Assembly: GCA_049324695.1 (NCBI GenBank)
Contig: JBMOMJ010000048.1
Span: forward strand, 124,001 to 188,000
From: PMG-095 sp049324695
Lineage (GTDB): Bacteria > Myxococcota_A > Polyangia > Polyangiales > Polyangiaceae
Reading direction: 5' to 3'
DNA: 64,000 nucleotides
Shown: positions 8,321 through 17,492 of the stretch, one piece after another
How positions within the stretch are numbered: position 1 is the stretch's first letter
How the letters are laid out: every line of letters starts with the position of its first letter
Program-made: the position numbers and the translations under genes
Notes under the pieces: generated by a model
Databases searched by the model: none
Seen by the model: the letters and a program-made list of their open reading frames with translations, nothing else
Told to the model about the DNA's origin: nothing

Positions 8321-9904
8321 TTACCGAAAACCGTGGGCGCGAAGGTACTGGACGAGTTCGGGATCGTCACGCGCCAGCGGTGGCAACAGATTGCCGAGAT
8401 ACTCGCGCTGCCAGTACCCCGCCTCGCCGGGGACGCTGAAGCGGTAGCGATACAAGGCCACGCGTACGAAGCGCGGCGGCTTGGCCGCAAATGGGTTGCG
8501 CTCGAATAGTGAAAGCACCAGCGCATCACCTTCGAGAAGCTTCGCCAGTAGGTGCACGAGCCACGGCTCCGGAGGCGAGCCGGGCGGTGCCAACGGCACG
8601 AACCACATCTGCCAATCCAAACGATAGTGATAGGGAGTCACCAGACAGGGGCGGCGCGCGGGATCACCGGTTTGGCACGGTAGCTCGTAACCCTGCCAGC
8701 GAGCACTGAACGACGGCTCGGCTGCGTCAGTGCCTTCAATCACTGCACTCAAGCGTTCGCGACTGACGCTTCCGAAGGCTCCGTACGTGTTCACCAGCAT
8801 GAACGGATCGAACGAAGCATTCATCGCCTGGCGCGACGAGAGCATGTTCACCACGGGGTTCAAACTCAGAAAGCCGACTCCCACCGCGAGCATCGTCAGC
8901 ACCACGCGCCGCGCGAGTCCAATCTTCGAGGCTTGCTCGCTGGCAGCCGCGCGTTGCGCGAGTGAACGCGGCAGGCAACGAACGAAGACGCCATCATCGA
9001 AGCACGCCAGCGCCACCACCAAAGTGAGCCAATTCAAAAACGAGAGGTTCCCGCTCAGAATCAACACCACCTGAAAGCAAACGATGCTGGCCCCCGCGAG
9101 CAGGCGCCATGGCCGCGGCCCAAACACTCCGAACGGCGCCACGAGCTCGACCAGGTGATTGAACACGGCTCCCGCTCGGTGCGCCACCGCGGGCAAGCGG
9201 TGAAAGTAGTACGACAACGGGCCCGGATTTGGCTGTGACTGATAGTGAAACTCGAGACACGTAAGGTCGCGCCAGCACGGATCGCCGCGCAGCTTGATCA
9301 AGCCAGCGCCGAACATGACGCGGAACGTGAGCCAGCGGTACAGCACGATCATCAACGTCGACCGCTTGGAACGCGCGAACGGCCGCGGATCGAGCGGCGC
9401 TGCCAAGAAGATGCTGAGAAATCCCGCCTCACACAACAGCGACTCCCACCCGTAGCCATAGAATATCTGCCCAATGTGAACGAACGACAGATACAGCACC
9501 CATTGAATGAGCTGCCCAATCGCGTTGCAGAAGCCAGCGAGTCCGGCCGCAGACAATGCGACTCCCAACAATGCGCACGCGCCCAAGATCGAATCCGAAT
9601 TTCCAAACCAGAACACGCTAGGCAGCCTGGCGAAGCCGCTCGAACGAGAACCCAAGCGTGCAGCGACCCAATCCAGATACTGCCCCGCCGGCAGTAAGCC
9701 CTGCTCCCCGAACAGCGGACGAAACTGGAATAAGATGATCAGAAACGCGACCAAGTAGATCAGAGAAACGCCGCGCAGCAGAACGAAACTCGTCAGCGCG
9801 TAGCGCGATTCGGCGTTACCGAAGCGAACGTCCGAAAAACGCCGCACGAGCACGTCGAGCGGCGCCTCCGCATCCCGCTGCGACTCGGATGGCAGCTCGG
9901 TCAC
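8321..9904 (-). CDS. Lipase maturation factor (LMF) family membrane protein
   Basis: 527 residues. Multiple hydrophobic segments span about 35-350 (SFVLLRGVSLIYLVAFLIIL, LAGFCNAIGQLIQWVLYLSF, LLAGASIVCFQVVLIL), followed by a soluble C-terminal part. Family hallmarks are present: FHYQSQPNPGPLSYYFHRLP after LIKLRGDPCWRDLTCL, and NHLVELVAPF. In vertebrates LMF1 assists lipase folding in the ER; bacterial members are uncharacterised, so the name gives family only. The start is GTG at 9902-9904. Only 27 bases separate it from the upstream dehydrogenase gene, suggesting cotranscription, while a 281-base structured gap follows before the kinase. Confidence 0.88.
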   Translation of the reverse strand: MTELPSESQRDAEAPLDVLVRRFSDVRFGNAESRYALTSFVLLRGVSLIYLVAFLIILFQFRPLFGEQGLLPAGQYLDWVAARLGSRSSGFARLPSVFWFGNSDSILGACALLGVALSAAGLAGFCNAIGQLIQWVLYLSFVHIGQIFYGYGWESLLCEAGFLSIFLAAPLDPRPFARSKRSTLMIVLYRWLTFRVMFGAGLIKLRGDPCWRDLTCLEFHYQSQPNPGPLSYYFHRLPAVAHRAGAVFNHLVELVAPFGVFGPRPWRLLAGASIVCFQVVLILSGNLSFLNWLTLVVALACFDDGVFVRCLPRSLAQRAAASEQASKIGLARRVVLTMLAVGVGFLSLNPVVNMLSSRQAMNASFDPFMLVNTYGAFGSVSRERLSAVIEGTDAAEPSFSARWQGYELPCQTGDPARRPCLVTPYHYRLDWQMWFVPLAPPGSPPEPWLVHLLAKLLEGDALVLSLFERNPFAAKPPRFVRVALYRYRFSVPGEAGYWQREYLGNLLPPLARDDPELVQYLRAHGFR

Positions 9905-9931
9905 GCGGCGAGCATATCGCGATCCGATGGC

Positions 9932-10891
9932 TCAACCAGAGTTGACCACGTTTTCGGGACAAGCGTTCAGGATCGCTCGCACATTTCGAACGGTGGTCGC
10001 CAGCACGCGCCGCCGCGATTCATGGCTCGACCAAGCCAGGTGCGGCGTGATGATGCAATTGGGTGCGCTGAGCAGTGGGTTCTCTGGCGACGGAGGTTCG
10101 CTGCTCAGCACGTCGAGCCCCGCACCGGCGATGCGGCCCTCCTGAAGTGCACGCGCCAGATCGACTTCTCGTACGAGCCCGCCGCGGGCCGTGTTGATCA
10201 ACAGAGCGCTGCGTTTCATGCGACTGAGGAGCTCCCCACGAACCAGCTCAGCAGTGTCTGAAGTCAGGGGACAGTGCAACGACAGCACATCGCATTCACT
10301 CGCGATCTGCTCCACGTTTTGCACCTGCACACCCGGCTCGGCTGCATGGCGTCGCGACGGCGTGGCCAGCACACGCATACCGAGCGCCGCGCCGACTCTC
10401 GCTACTCCGCGGCCGATCTCGCCATATCCGATCACTCCCAACGCCCGCCCCTGGAGCTCGAGTTGCGGAGTCTTCCAAAAACAGAAATCCGGTGAACGCG
10501 TCCATTCACCCGCATGCACCGCGCGATCGTGAATCGAAATGGCGCGCGCCAACTCGAACAGAAGCGCAAACGTGTGCTCGACCACGCTGGGCGTGCTGTA
10601 AGAGGGCACGTTGCACACGACCACGCCGTGCGCCTTCGCAGCCGCGACGTCGACAACGTTGTGGCCAGTCGCAGACACCGCAATGCCCTTGAGCTCTGGC
10701 AGCGCTGCGATCGTGTTCGCTTCGACGATGGCTTTGTTGGTGACGAGCACGCTTGCGCCGCGTGAACGTTCCAACACGAGCTCCCTCGGGGTGCGATCGT
10801 AGACTACGAGCTCACCCAATTCGGCAAGCTCGTCCCATGGGTTGTCGCCCGGGTTGACCGTGAAACCGTCGAGCACGACGATACGCACCAT
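9932..10891 (-). CDS. D-2-hydroxyacid dehydrogenase (NAD(P)-dependent)
   Basis: 319 residues, the usual length. An N-terminal substrate-binding lobe leads into the Rossmann nucleotide-binding motif GVIGYGEIGRGVARVGAALG, preceded by the family signature STPSVVEHTFALLFELAR. Catalytic residues are in place: Arg in NTARGGLV, Glu in DVLSSEPP, and His in ITPHLAW. The enzyme should interconvert a 2-hydroxyacid and 2-ketoacid; similarity of layout suggests glycerate dehydrogenase/hydroxypyruvate reductase, but substrate cannot be read from sequence. It lies 41 bases after the pseudokinase gene and 27 bases before the LMF gene on the same strand, so a three-gene transcript is plausible. Confidence 0.92.
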   Translation of the reverse strand: MVRIVVLDGFTVNPGDNPWDELAELGELVVYDRTPRELVLERSRGASVLVTNKAIVEANTIAALPELKGIAVSATGHNVVDVAAAKAHGVVVCNVPSYSTPSVVEHTFALLFELARAISIHDRAVHAGEWTRSPDFCFWKTPQLELQGRALGVIGYGEIGRGVARVGAALGMRVLATPSRRHAAEPGVQVQNVEQIASECDVLSLHCPLTSDTAELVRGELLSRMKRSALLINTARGGLVREVDLARALQEGRIAGAGLDVLSSEPPSPENPLLSAPNCIITPHLAWSSHESRRRVLATTVRNVRAILNACPENVVNSG

Positions 10892-10932
10892 GCGCGCCTC
10901 TTAGCACGCAAATGCCGGAACGCTTCAGGCGC

Positions 10933-12777
10933 TCAACGTCGAGCTTCGCTGATGGCAGCCAAGCTGAGGAAGTGCTGGAACGCCGCACGTTGCGCGGGCG
11001 TTGGCTGCGACTCGTAGGTATATGGCCGAGAGATGCGGTTTGCGTACAGGCACGCGACCGCCTTGTCGTACGCGCGCGCCACGGGCGCCAGATCACCTGC
11101 GCGCGCGCTGTCGTCAGCGATTTGGCGAACAGCTGTTTGCAGTTGCTCACACCAACCCGGTGTTTCTGGAAGGGCGACCGGCGCCGAGCTCTGGCAGCAG
11201 CTCTTTCGCATGATTCCGGCTGCGGGCAGCTCGTACCAACCGAGGCCGACGCTCGCGGCGTCTTTGCTCTTTTCGGTGCTCGCGGCAGCGGTCAACTGCT
11301 GCTGCTTCGCCAAGCTGAAGACCTTGCGCGAAGTCTCGCGAAAATCTCCGTCTTCGCACAAGAACGCGAAGTCGACGTCGGCGGCGAAGTCGCGCTCCGG
11401 AAAGTATGAGCGCGCGCACACCTCGCGCTCCTCGGCGGCGCTGCGTTTCGGCTTCTCGGGCGCGCGAGCCTTCGGCGCTGCCACGGCGGGCACAGCCTCA
11501 CGCGGCGGCGGAGCCGCGGGCGCCTCTTGCGTCGTCGCAATCGCGATGTAAACGACGAGACCACCCGCAGCTGCAGCGCCCGCGATGACGGGCCAGAGCT
11601 TGCGCTTGCGCTCGAACGGATTGAAGCTGAGCCGCTTGGAGATGCGCGCCGCAACGCTGGGCAGCGGAGGAGGCAGCGGCGGCGGAGTCGCTGTCCGCGG
11701 CAACTGCGAGGCGAGCTGATTCAGCGTCGGAGCGCTCGGCTGGATCGACCGCGCTTCGGGCGGCAACGGCGGCGGCATGGCACGGTGCGGCCCGGTACCG
11801 CTAGCAGATGCCATCTTGACGCGCGGAGACGAGCGCAACGACTCGGCGACGCCGAAATCCGCTGGTAGCGCAGAGACGTCGAACAACACCGGCTCGGCTG
11901 CGGGCGCGGCGTTGGTTTCGAGCCGCGGAGCCTGACGCGTTGCGGGCGCGCGGCGCGCCGGCATGGCACGTGGGTCGCGCTCCCAAGCGTCGAGCGCCTT
12001 GCTGAGCTCAGCCAGCTCCACGACGCGCAGGCGTCGCTCGCCTACCAGACCACGCGAGATGATCTCCCACAGCGCAGGCTCGTTGATGCCGAGTTGCATC
12101 AGCGATTGCGGTTTCGATATCAGCGTTTGCTTGACGAGTGCGTCGCGCTCGTTGGCGTCGTAAGGGGCCTTTCCTGTGAGCGCGGCGTACAGGGTCGCGT
12201 GCAACGCCCACACATCATCACTCTGTGAAGGGGGTCCGCCCTTCAAGCGCTCGGGCGGGCAGTAGGCGCCGATGGGGGGCGCGCCTAGCTGTGTGAGCAC
12301 CGGAGCAATCCCGCGCCCCTCCGGCTCGGCCACGATGCTGTACGGCGAGATGGCGCCATGAACCGCACCGGCTGTGTGCAACGCCTGCACCGCCTCAATC
12401 AGGCGCAGCACCCAGCCAACGGCTTTGACTGGACTCAACCGCTCCGGAAAGAGTTGTTGCAGGTTGCGACCCGGCACGTACTCGGCCACCGCAATCGCCG
12501 AGCTCTCTTCCGCCTCGACGCCGGGCGGCAACAACGCGGCATCGAAGCTCCGCAAAATGTCTAGTAACCCCGCGAGGTGCCGATGCTGCGCGGCGCGAGC
12601 GAGGGCGAGCTCGTCGGCGCGCTGCTTCGACACCAGAGCCATCAAAACACGCCGACCACTCCCGGCTTCCGCCGCGAGCCAGCGCGTGGCGCCGCCTTCT
12701 GATTTCACGGCGGCATCGACCGTGTAGCGTTCGGCTAGCAAAGTGGACTCTCGCATCCCACGATCACAAACGCGCAC
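10933..12777 (-). CDS. Membrane-anchored pseudokinase of the Ser/Thr kinase family
   Basis: 614 residues from ATG 12777; an in-frame ATG at 12756 (MRESTLLAERYTV) fits the family start better. The kinase fold is recognisable over about 15-270 (VAEYVPGRNLQQLF, CPPERLKGGPPSQSDDVWALH as APE-to-helix F region) but the catalytic residues are lost: the beta-3 motif reads VLMALV with no lysine, HRD is HGA (VHGAISPYSI), and DFG is replaced by QLGAP. It should not transfer phosphate by the canonical mechanism. A Pro-rich linker, a transmembrane helix (KLWPVIAGAAAAGGLVVYIAIA) and a roughly 170-residue extracytoplasmic region with several Cys follow. It may be an allosteric partner or scaffold, perhaps for the active kinase 3 kb away; that is inference. 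Confidence 0.88.
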   Translation of the reverse strand: MRVCDRGMRESTLLAERYTVDAAVKSEGGATRWLAAEAGSGRRVLMALVSKQRADELALARAAQHRHLAGLLDILRSFDAALLPPGVEAEESSAIAVAEYVPGRNLQQLFPERLSPVKAVGWVLRLIEAVQALHTAGAVHGAISPYSIVAEPEGRGIAPVLTQLGAPPIGAYCPPERLKGGPPSQSDDVWALHATLYAALTGKAPYDANERDALVKQTLISKPQSLMQLGINEPALWEIISRGLVGERRLRVVELAELSKALDAWERDPRAMPARRAPATRQAPRLETNAAPAAEPVLFDVSALPADFGVAESLRSSPRVKMASASGTGPHRAMPPPLPPEARSIQPSAPTLNQLASQLPRTATPPPLPPPLPSVAARISKRLSFNPFERKRKLWPVIAGAAAAGGLVVYIAIATTQEAPAAPPPREAVPAVAAPKARAPEKPKRSAAEEREVCARSYFPERDFAADVDFAFLCEDGDFRETSRKVFSLAKQQQLTAAASTEKSKDAASVGLGWYELPAAGIMRKSCCQSSAPVALPETPGWCEQLQTAVRQIADDSARAGDLAPVARAYDKAVACLYANRISRPYTYESQPTPAQRAAFQHFLSLAAISEARR

Positions 12778-13341
12778 TCTGCGCGAAGGTTGAGACTTAC
12801 GATTCGGAGTTTAGCACGCAAGGCGATCATACTCTGTTCGCGCGCCAAGCCGATGATCAGAATGGTAGTCTCCTGATTCTTACGCTGCCGCACATGCCGC
12901 ACATGCGCCTGCATCGTCCGCCGTGAGCTCGGCCATTCAACGACGTACAACGCGCGCATGAAGCGCCATCGCAACCATGTTCACTCACGTGGTTGCAGCA
13001 GCGATGCACGACCTACCGGCGCGCAGGCCACCGCAGCGTTCAGAATCGCAAGCTAAGCTCACCGATCTACCCGCACCGCCGCGCGCCGCCGCTGACTGAG
13101 AGTCGGGGCCACGGCGTTGGTCATGAGCGCTGCAGCTTTCGAATGCGCGGCAAGAGCTCGGGCTCGATCTATGTCTCTTCGCATGCCGGCCACAGGGCCT
13201 CGGCGTCCGGCGCAGCCAAGCTCGAAGCCGAAACACAGGGTGGGAGAAAGCGTGTCTGCTTCCTTGCCGCGCCTGCTTGGCAGATGCGCTAACCTCATAT
13301 CCAGGTGAGACCCCTCCTCCCCTCGTAAGGCGACTACCTCG
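12778..13341. other. Intergenic region, no gene recognised
   Basis: A 564-base spacer between the divergent pseudokinase and CBS-protein genes. Short frames exist on both strands (e.g. 12735-12974 minus, 13059-13298 minus) but show no domain, signal peptide or ribosome site. There is a short direct repeat of CCGCACATG near 12890-12906. It presumably holds both promoters. Confidence 0.5.
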
Positions 13342-13758
13342 ATGGCTTCTCAGATTCTCGTCCGCGACGTCATGACCCGAGACGTCGTGACCTTGGGGCG
13401 CAACGACAAACTATTGGTGGCTGACGATTTGATGCGGCTCGGTCGCATTCGCCATCTACCAGTCGTTGACGAGGACGGCGAGCTGGCAGGCATCGTGAGC
13501 CAGCGTGATCTATTCCACAGCGGGCTGATCAAGGCGCTCGGTTACGGTACACACGCGCAACGTCAAGCACTCGACATGGTCGTAGTGAAGGAGGCGATGC
13601 GCACGCAAGTCGTAACGACGGAGCTCGACACACCACTCCGCGATGCAGCCAAGGTCATGCTCGAACGCAAGATCGGCTGCCTGGTCGTTCTCGACCAGGG
13701 TCGTATTGCCGGCATCCTTACCGAGAGTGACTTCGTGAAGCTCGTGGTCGATCGCTAA
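13342..13758 (+). CDS. Tandem CBS-domain protein
   Basis: 138 residues made almost entirely of two CBS domains (Bateman module). CBS1 is about 8-62 (VRDVMTRDVVTLG, RHLPVVDEDGELAGIVSQRDL) and CBS2 about 80-136 (VKEAMRTQVVTTE, KIGCLVVLDQGRIAGILTESDF). Such stand-alone modules bind adenosyl nucleotides and regulate partner proteins by energy status; no partner is encoded next door, so the target is unknown. The start follows TACCTCG with no strong ribosome site. The stop codon sits in the loop of a 6-bp hairpin (13750-13765). Confidence 0.92.
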   Translation: MASQILVRDVMTRDVVTLGRNDKLLVADDLMRLGRIRHLPVVDEDGELAGIVSQRDLFHSGLIKALGYGTHAQRQALDMVVVKEAMRTQVVTTELDTPLRDAAKVMLERKIGCLVVLDQGRIAGILTESDFVKLVVDR

Positions 13759-13765
13759 AGCGATC
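13750..13765 (+). terminator. Hairpin across the CBS-gene stop codon
   Basis: GATCGC (13750-13755) and GCGATC (13760-13765) form a perfect 6-bp stem with loop TAAA containing the stop codon. No T tract follows, so it is not a classical intrinsic terminator; it may only protect the mRNA 3' end. Confidence 0.25.
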
Positions 13766-14389
13766 TGAAAAATCCCGCGCTCGTCCGGGAATGAGAGGCA
13801 GGCCTTGCTTGTTTCAACGGCGCGGCTGCGCCAAACAACGCGCCTGTGCAGGAGGAAATTGGCAGTCTGCCAGGCCCGGGTACAGCTGCCGAGATGCATA
13901 GTCCCGACTGCGGTGCGCGAATTGAGAGTTCCGGCGCGAACAGTGTGGCATTCCTGTCGAATCCTACACGCGACGCACAGAGACGCCGTCGACACACTCC
14001 CATCCTAAGTTCATTGTATCCACAGGCGGAGTTCGACGAGGCGCTGTGCAGCTCACTTTTCGAGCGTCCAGTGGCGATCAACGGATATGTTGCAGCAGCC
14101 GAATGAACAAAGCCGATCTTGTACGGAAGTTCGGAAAGAGGTCATTTCAGATCTGAAAGGACTTCCCAACGTTCTTGCAGGGTTCTATCAATCAAACTGC
14201 AAGCTCGCCCGAGTTTCCGCTGCTATGCGGTTTCGTGCAACATCGACTGAAACAAATGCGCGAATCTCACTTTGGAAGGGAGGATCCGCACCGAAACCGA
14301 TCACTGCAAATTAAACCATAAAACGACCAAATTCGCCGTTGTCACGCGCTCTCGATAGAACCTCTGAAACGCATCAGCGCACGTATGAC

Positions 14390-14401
14390 TCATGATCATG
14401 A
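14390..14401. promoter_or_regulatory. 12-base palindrome TCATGATCATGA upstream of DNA-binding protein gene
   Basis: A perfect palindrome ending 73 bases before the next start codon, just upstream of the candidate -35 element. It may be an operator for the adjacent gene. Symmetry is the only evidence. Confidence 0.25.
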
Positions 14402-14437
14402 CGTGAACGAAATTGCCTGTAGAGAGTCGGAAGCGAG

Positions 14438-14466
14438 TTGACAATCCCGGCATTCCCGAATACGAA
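14438..14466 (+). promoter_or_regulatory. Candidate sigma-70-type promoter, possibly leaderless
   Basis: A perfect -35 hexamer TTGACA (14438-14443) lies 17 bases before TACGAA (14461-14466), a weak -10 with 3 of 6 matches. Transcription would begin within a few bases of the ATG at 14475, giving a nearly leaderless mRNA; consistent with this, no ribosome site precedes that ATG. Confidence 0.35.
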
Positions 14467-14474
14467 CCGCCCCC

Positions 14475-14900
14475 ATGGCAAACTCTTCTGTGTCCGATCA
14501 AGTTCGCTCGCTCGTCGAAACTTTCGTCGCCGAAATGAGCGATCTCATCCGCCGCTCGGCGATGGAAACCGTTCAAGTTGCACTCGCCGGTGGCGAGGGT
14601 CCACGTCGTGGTCGTCGTGGTGCACCCGCTGGTCGCCGCGGCGTGCCCGCGCTCCCGGCTGGCCGCGGTGGTGCTCGCCTGCGCGCGAAGGGCGCGAAGC
14701 GCTCGCCGGATGAGCTCGAGCAGCTCACGGAGCAGCTCCTGGCGTATGTCAAGAGCAACCCAGGTCAGCGCATCGAGCAAATCGCCGAGGGCATGGGCAC
14801 TTCCACGAAGGAACTCAATTTGCCTGCCAAGAAGCTGATTGGCAGCAAAGCGCTGAAGACGCGCGGTCACAAGCGCGCCACTCAGTACTTCCCCCGCTGA
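14475..14900 (+). CDS. Small basic DNA-binding protein with winged-helix-like C-terminus
   Basis: 141 residues. An N-terminal amphipathic helix region (SSVSDQVRSLVETFVAEMSDLIRRS) resembles an oligomerisation segment. Residues 40-75 are a Gly/Arg/Pro/Ala-rich flexible linker with several RRG and GRRG motifs. The C-terminal ~65 residues (LEQLTEQLLAYVKSNPGQ, IEQIAEGMGTSTKEL, LPAKKLIGSKALKTRG) read as a helix-turn-helix/winged-helix fold ending in a basic tail. Oligomerisation helix plus Arg-rich linker plus HTH suggests a nucleoid-associated or local regulator, analogous in layout to H-NS-like proteins, though homology is not claimed. Regulation may involve the palindrome at 14390. Confidence 0.8.
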   Translation: MANSSVSDQVRSLVETFVAEMSDLIRRSAMETVQVALAGGEGPRRGRRGAPAGRRGVPALPAGRGGARLRAKGAKRSPDELEQLTEQLLAYVKSNPGQRIEQIAEGMGTSTKELNLPAKKLIGSKALKTRGHKRATQYFPR

Positions 14901-15070
14901 GTGCGTCCTCGCGGCAGCCGAGCCGCAGTATTCCTGTTGCGTCCGCCCGACTCACGGCCATGCGAGTCGGGCGCGGGAGGTGAGCGCGCAGCAGAGGGAA
15001 ATTTCAGGCGTTGGGGCCGTTTTGTGAGCCTATCTCCGCGAGGCGAAGCCTCGTCGAAACGGGCTGTAGC

Positions 15071-16129
15071 TCAAAAGCGGCCGCTCAAGCCGAGAAACGC
15101 CGACTGCGGTGTGGCGTAAGCGTGCGCCGTCGTTGGCGAGCTGGGCCACAGCACGAACGTGAGTAGTGTTGCCGCCGCTCCGACCGACGCGCCGATCAGG
15201 CCGAAAGTACTGATCTGTCGAGCGGTATCATAGCGATTGGCGGCGTCGTCGAGCTCGGAGCAAGCCTGTGTGACAGCCGGCGTCCTCGGATCCGTGCACG
15301 CAGTGGCATCGGAGTTGGCTAGGGCGGTATCGACCGCACCCTGTGCACGCCGCACTCGATCGGCGGCGCCGCTCTTCGCAACGAGGAAACCAACACCCAC
15401 GCCCAGTGCTGCCAATGTGACAGCCGTCTCGCCCACCAAAACGACCGTGCGCGCCGAAACACGCGACGAAGAAGAAGATGCGGAGTCGCGCGGCGCCTGG
15501 CTGGTGACCAAAATCGGCCGCCCCGCTTGGGGTAACGGCTCTAAATCGATACTGATACGCCGCTTCTCACCCTCGAGGATAGATACCTCTTCGACGTAGT
15601 CTGTATGCCCGGGCGCGCGCACCAAAATCTTGTGTACGCCTGGATCGACGGGAGCGGGCCGCCCGATGATCGAGCGGGCCATGACGCGCCCGTCGAGCTC
15701 TACCTGAACATTGGGCACCTCTGCCGGAACTACGAGCAACAGAGTCGGTAACCGTTGCTCGAGATTTTTCCGCGCAGGCTCGAGTAGCTCCTCGACATCC
15801 GGCGCTTTCACGCCCGAGGCGATCAGCTCACGAGCGTGATCGTAGTGAATCATGGCCTCCACCAAATGGCCGAGCTTGTCCTCGCAGTGAGCCAAGTGGA
15901 AACGCAACCCCGGCGTGTCTTTGACTGCGATCGCATCCTTCAACTTCGAAGCCGCGAGCTCCCAGCGAGACTCACGCTCGAATCGCACAGCGTCCTCGAA
16001 CAGGCGCCGAGCCACGGCCAACTCCGTGGGCGTCGGTTCTGCGTGCGCAATGGACGCCGACATTCCAAAGGCAAGCGCAAGGCCCAAGCCGCTGATTGGC
16101 CTGCACTTTCGCTTTAGTCCAAGTCTCAT
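15071..16129 (-). CDS. TPR-like/PEGA protein with two C-terminal TM segments
   Basis: 352 residues. The signal peptide is GLALAFGMSASIAHA. Residues about 33-120 form TPR-like helices (ELAVARRLFEDAVRFERESRWELAASKLKDA; PGLRFHLAHCEDKLGHLVEAMIHYDHA). A PEGA-like beta domain follows (VELDGRVMARSIIGRPAPVDPGVHKILVRAPGH). Two hydrophobic helices near the end (TVVLVGETAVTLAALGVGVGFLVA and TFGLIGASVGAAATLLTFVLWP) bracket a Cys-containing loop. The same layout occurs in the gene at 27462-28451, downstream of a kinase, so the two are paralogues in architecture. Likely an envelope signalling or scaffold protein; function unknown. Confidence 0.85.
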   Translation of the reverse strand: MRLGLKRKCRPISGLGLALAFGMSASIAHAEPTPTELAVARRLFEDAVRFERESRWELAASKLKDAIAVKDTPGLRFHLAHCEDKLGHLVEAMIHYDHARELIASGVKAPDVEELLEPARKNLEQRLPTLLLVVPAEVPNVQVELDGRVMARSIIGRPAPVDPGVHKILVRAPGHTDYVEEVSILEGEKRRISIDLEPLPQAGRPILVTSQAPRDSASSSSSRVSARTVVLVGETAVTLAALGVGVGFLVAKSGAADRVRRAQGAVDTALANSDATACTDPRTPAVTQACSELDDAANRYDTARQISTFGLIGASVGAAATLLTFVLWPSSPTTAHAYATPQSAFLGLSGRF

Positions 16130-16346
16130 GACTTCCCCGGCCTACAAAAAAGCAATGCTGAAGCGCTCCAGCGCGGATGCTCCGATCCGGCGCTGACGCG
16201 CGTCAAGAAAGTCGGATCACACTGGGACGCGGTTGCTCATCAAAACCACCGACGAACAAGCCGGCCTGGCGCTCTTCGCCGGTCACGGGGGCAAAGACCC
16301 CCACTTCAGCGCTGCGAGAATATGGACTCGCGGACTCATTCCATTC

Positions 16347-17492
16347 ATGCTCCGGCCCCGCGTGTTGCTTCGAAGAACTGCCTTGATGCTGGGCTTGCTC
16401 TTGCTGCCCATGAGCGTGCGAGCCGAGTCGAGCTCGCCCCGAACCCACATCGTTTACGACGGACAGCGACTAGGCAGCATTGCCAAGCGTTACGGCGTGA
16501 GTGTCGATGCTCTGTGCACGGCCAACGAGATTCGAGCCACCGACGCGCTCAAACCCGGGCAACGTTTGTTGATCCCGACGCGCGGTGATCGCGATGGCAC
16601 CCGTGCGCGTGCTTCCTTGCAGCACGAGGGCACGCGCCGCCGCAACGCGACCGAGCGGCCAGCGATGCATCGCGTCGAGTCCGGCCAGCGTTTGGAGTCC
16701 ATTGCGAGACGCTATGGCGTCACGGTCGACGCGCTGCGCGCAGCCAACGACCTACGCGTGAAGAGCATCATCCGCCCGGGGCAGCTGTTGAAGATCCCCG
16801 ATCCGAACGCACCCGAAAGCGCCAGTGACGTGCGCGATTCACGCGCGTACCTGCGGCCGCCGCCACGCAAGGGCCACATCGAGCTGGTCGGATACAACGA
16901 GCGCTTCCGCGGACAGGTGATCGACAGGAAGGGTCGCTTGCTGCCGGCCGCGGTCGACGGCGCTTGTCGTGTACTGGCAGCGACGGGAAGCCGGCCTCGC
17001 CTCGATCAACGTTTGGTGCGCTTGCTCACGGAGATCAGCGACGCCTTCGGCGGCCGACCCGTTCGCATCGTGAGCGGCTACCGCACCACCTCGTTCTTTC
17101 AAGATTCGCGTCACAAGCTGAGCAAAGCGGTGGACTTCAGCATCCCCGGCGTGCCCAATAACGTGTTGCGAGACTACTTGCGAACGCTGAAAAACGTGGG
17201 CGTCGGATACTACCCGAATTCGAGCTTCGTACATCTCGATGTGCGCGAGTACTCGGCCTACTGGGTCGACTACGCCGGGCCAGGCGAAGCACCACGCGGC
17301 AAGCGCCACGTTCACCCCGAAGCCGAGGCCGATCACGAGCAGGAACGCGACGACGCGCACGATCACGACGACGACGCGGAGCCAACGCGGGGTGCTCTAC
17401 CCAGTGCGGACGCAACTCCCACACCGGGAGCAACCAAACCCGAAGCAACGAGCTCGACCGCAGCGCCGAGCGCGATCAACTCGGCGCTTTGA
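16347..17492 (+). CDS. LysM-domain protein with DUF882/M15-type peptidase domain
   Basis: I start at ATG 16347 because it gives a good signal peptide (MLRPRVLLRRTALMLGLLLL, cleavage near VRA-ES); the frame is open further upstream. About 381 residues: LysM 1 (HIVYDGQRLGSIAKRYGVSV) and LysM 2 (HRVESGQRLESIARRYGVTV), then a DUF882/YcbK-like domain of the M15 peptidase clan with zinc-ligand-type motifs (VSGYRTTSFFQDSRHKLSKA, AVDFSIPG, FVHLDVRE). It should bind peptidoglycan in the periplasm and may cleave peptide cross-links. The tail is unusually rich in His/Asp/Glu (DHEQERDDAHDHDDDAEP) and could bind metal. It overlaps the next kinase gene by one base (TGATG), implying translational coupling. 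Confidence 0.88.
   Translation: MLRPRVLLRRTALMLGLLLLPMSVRAESSSPRTHIVYDGQRLGSIAKRYGVSVDALCTANEIRATDALKPGQRLLIPTRGDRDGTRARASLQHEGTRRRNATERPAMHRVESGQRLESIARRYGVTVDALRAANDLRVKSIIRPGQLLKIPDPNAPESASDVRDSRAYLRPPPRKGHIELVGYNERFRGQVIDRKGRLLPAAVDGACRVLAATGSRPRLDQRLVRLLTEISDAFGGRPVRIVSGYRTTSFFQDSRHKLSKAVDFSIPGVPNNVLRDYLRTLKNVGVGYYPNSSFVHLDVREYSAYWVDYAGPGEAPRGKRHVHPEAEADHEQERDDAHDHDDDAEPTRGALPSADATPTPGATKPEATSSTAAPSAINSAL

Larger units (their letters stand above)
13759..14474. other. Intergenic region with short hairpins, no gene recognised
   Basis: A 716-base spacer, the longest in the window, more AT-rich in its second half (from about 14090) than the flanking genes. It contains the hairpin at the CBS stop, GGCGC/GCGCC near 13820, a 12-base palindrome at 14390-14401 and a possible promoter at 14438. 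Open frames here (e.g. 14087-14314 plus) have no recognisable domain. The AT-rich half could be a small-RNA or regulatory region. Confidence 0.45.

Noticed and set aside
13510..13995. Long minus-strand frame across the CBS gene and following gap.
   Set aside because: It mostly mirrors the CBS coding sequence and has no domain; high-GC coding DNA commonly leaves the reverse strand open.
14103..14156. Short frame starting MNKADLVRKFGKRSF, similar to the start of HU-type proteins.
   Set aside because: It stops after 17 codons and none of the following frames continue the HU fold, so the resemblance is probably chance.
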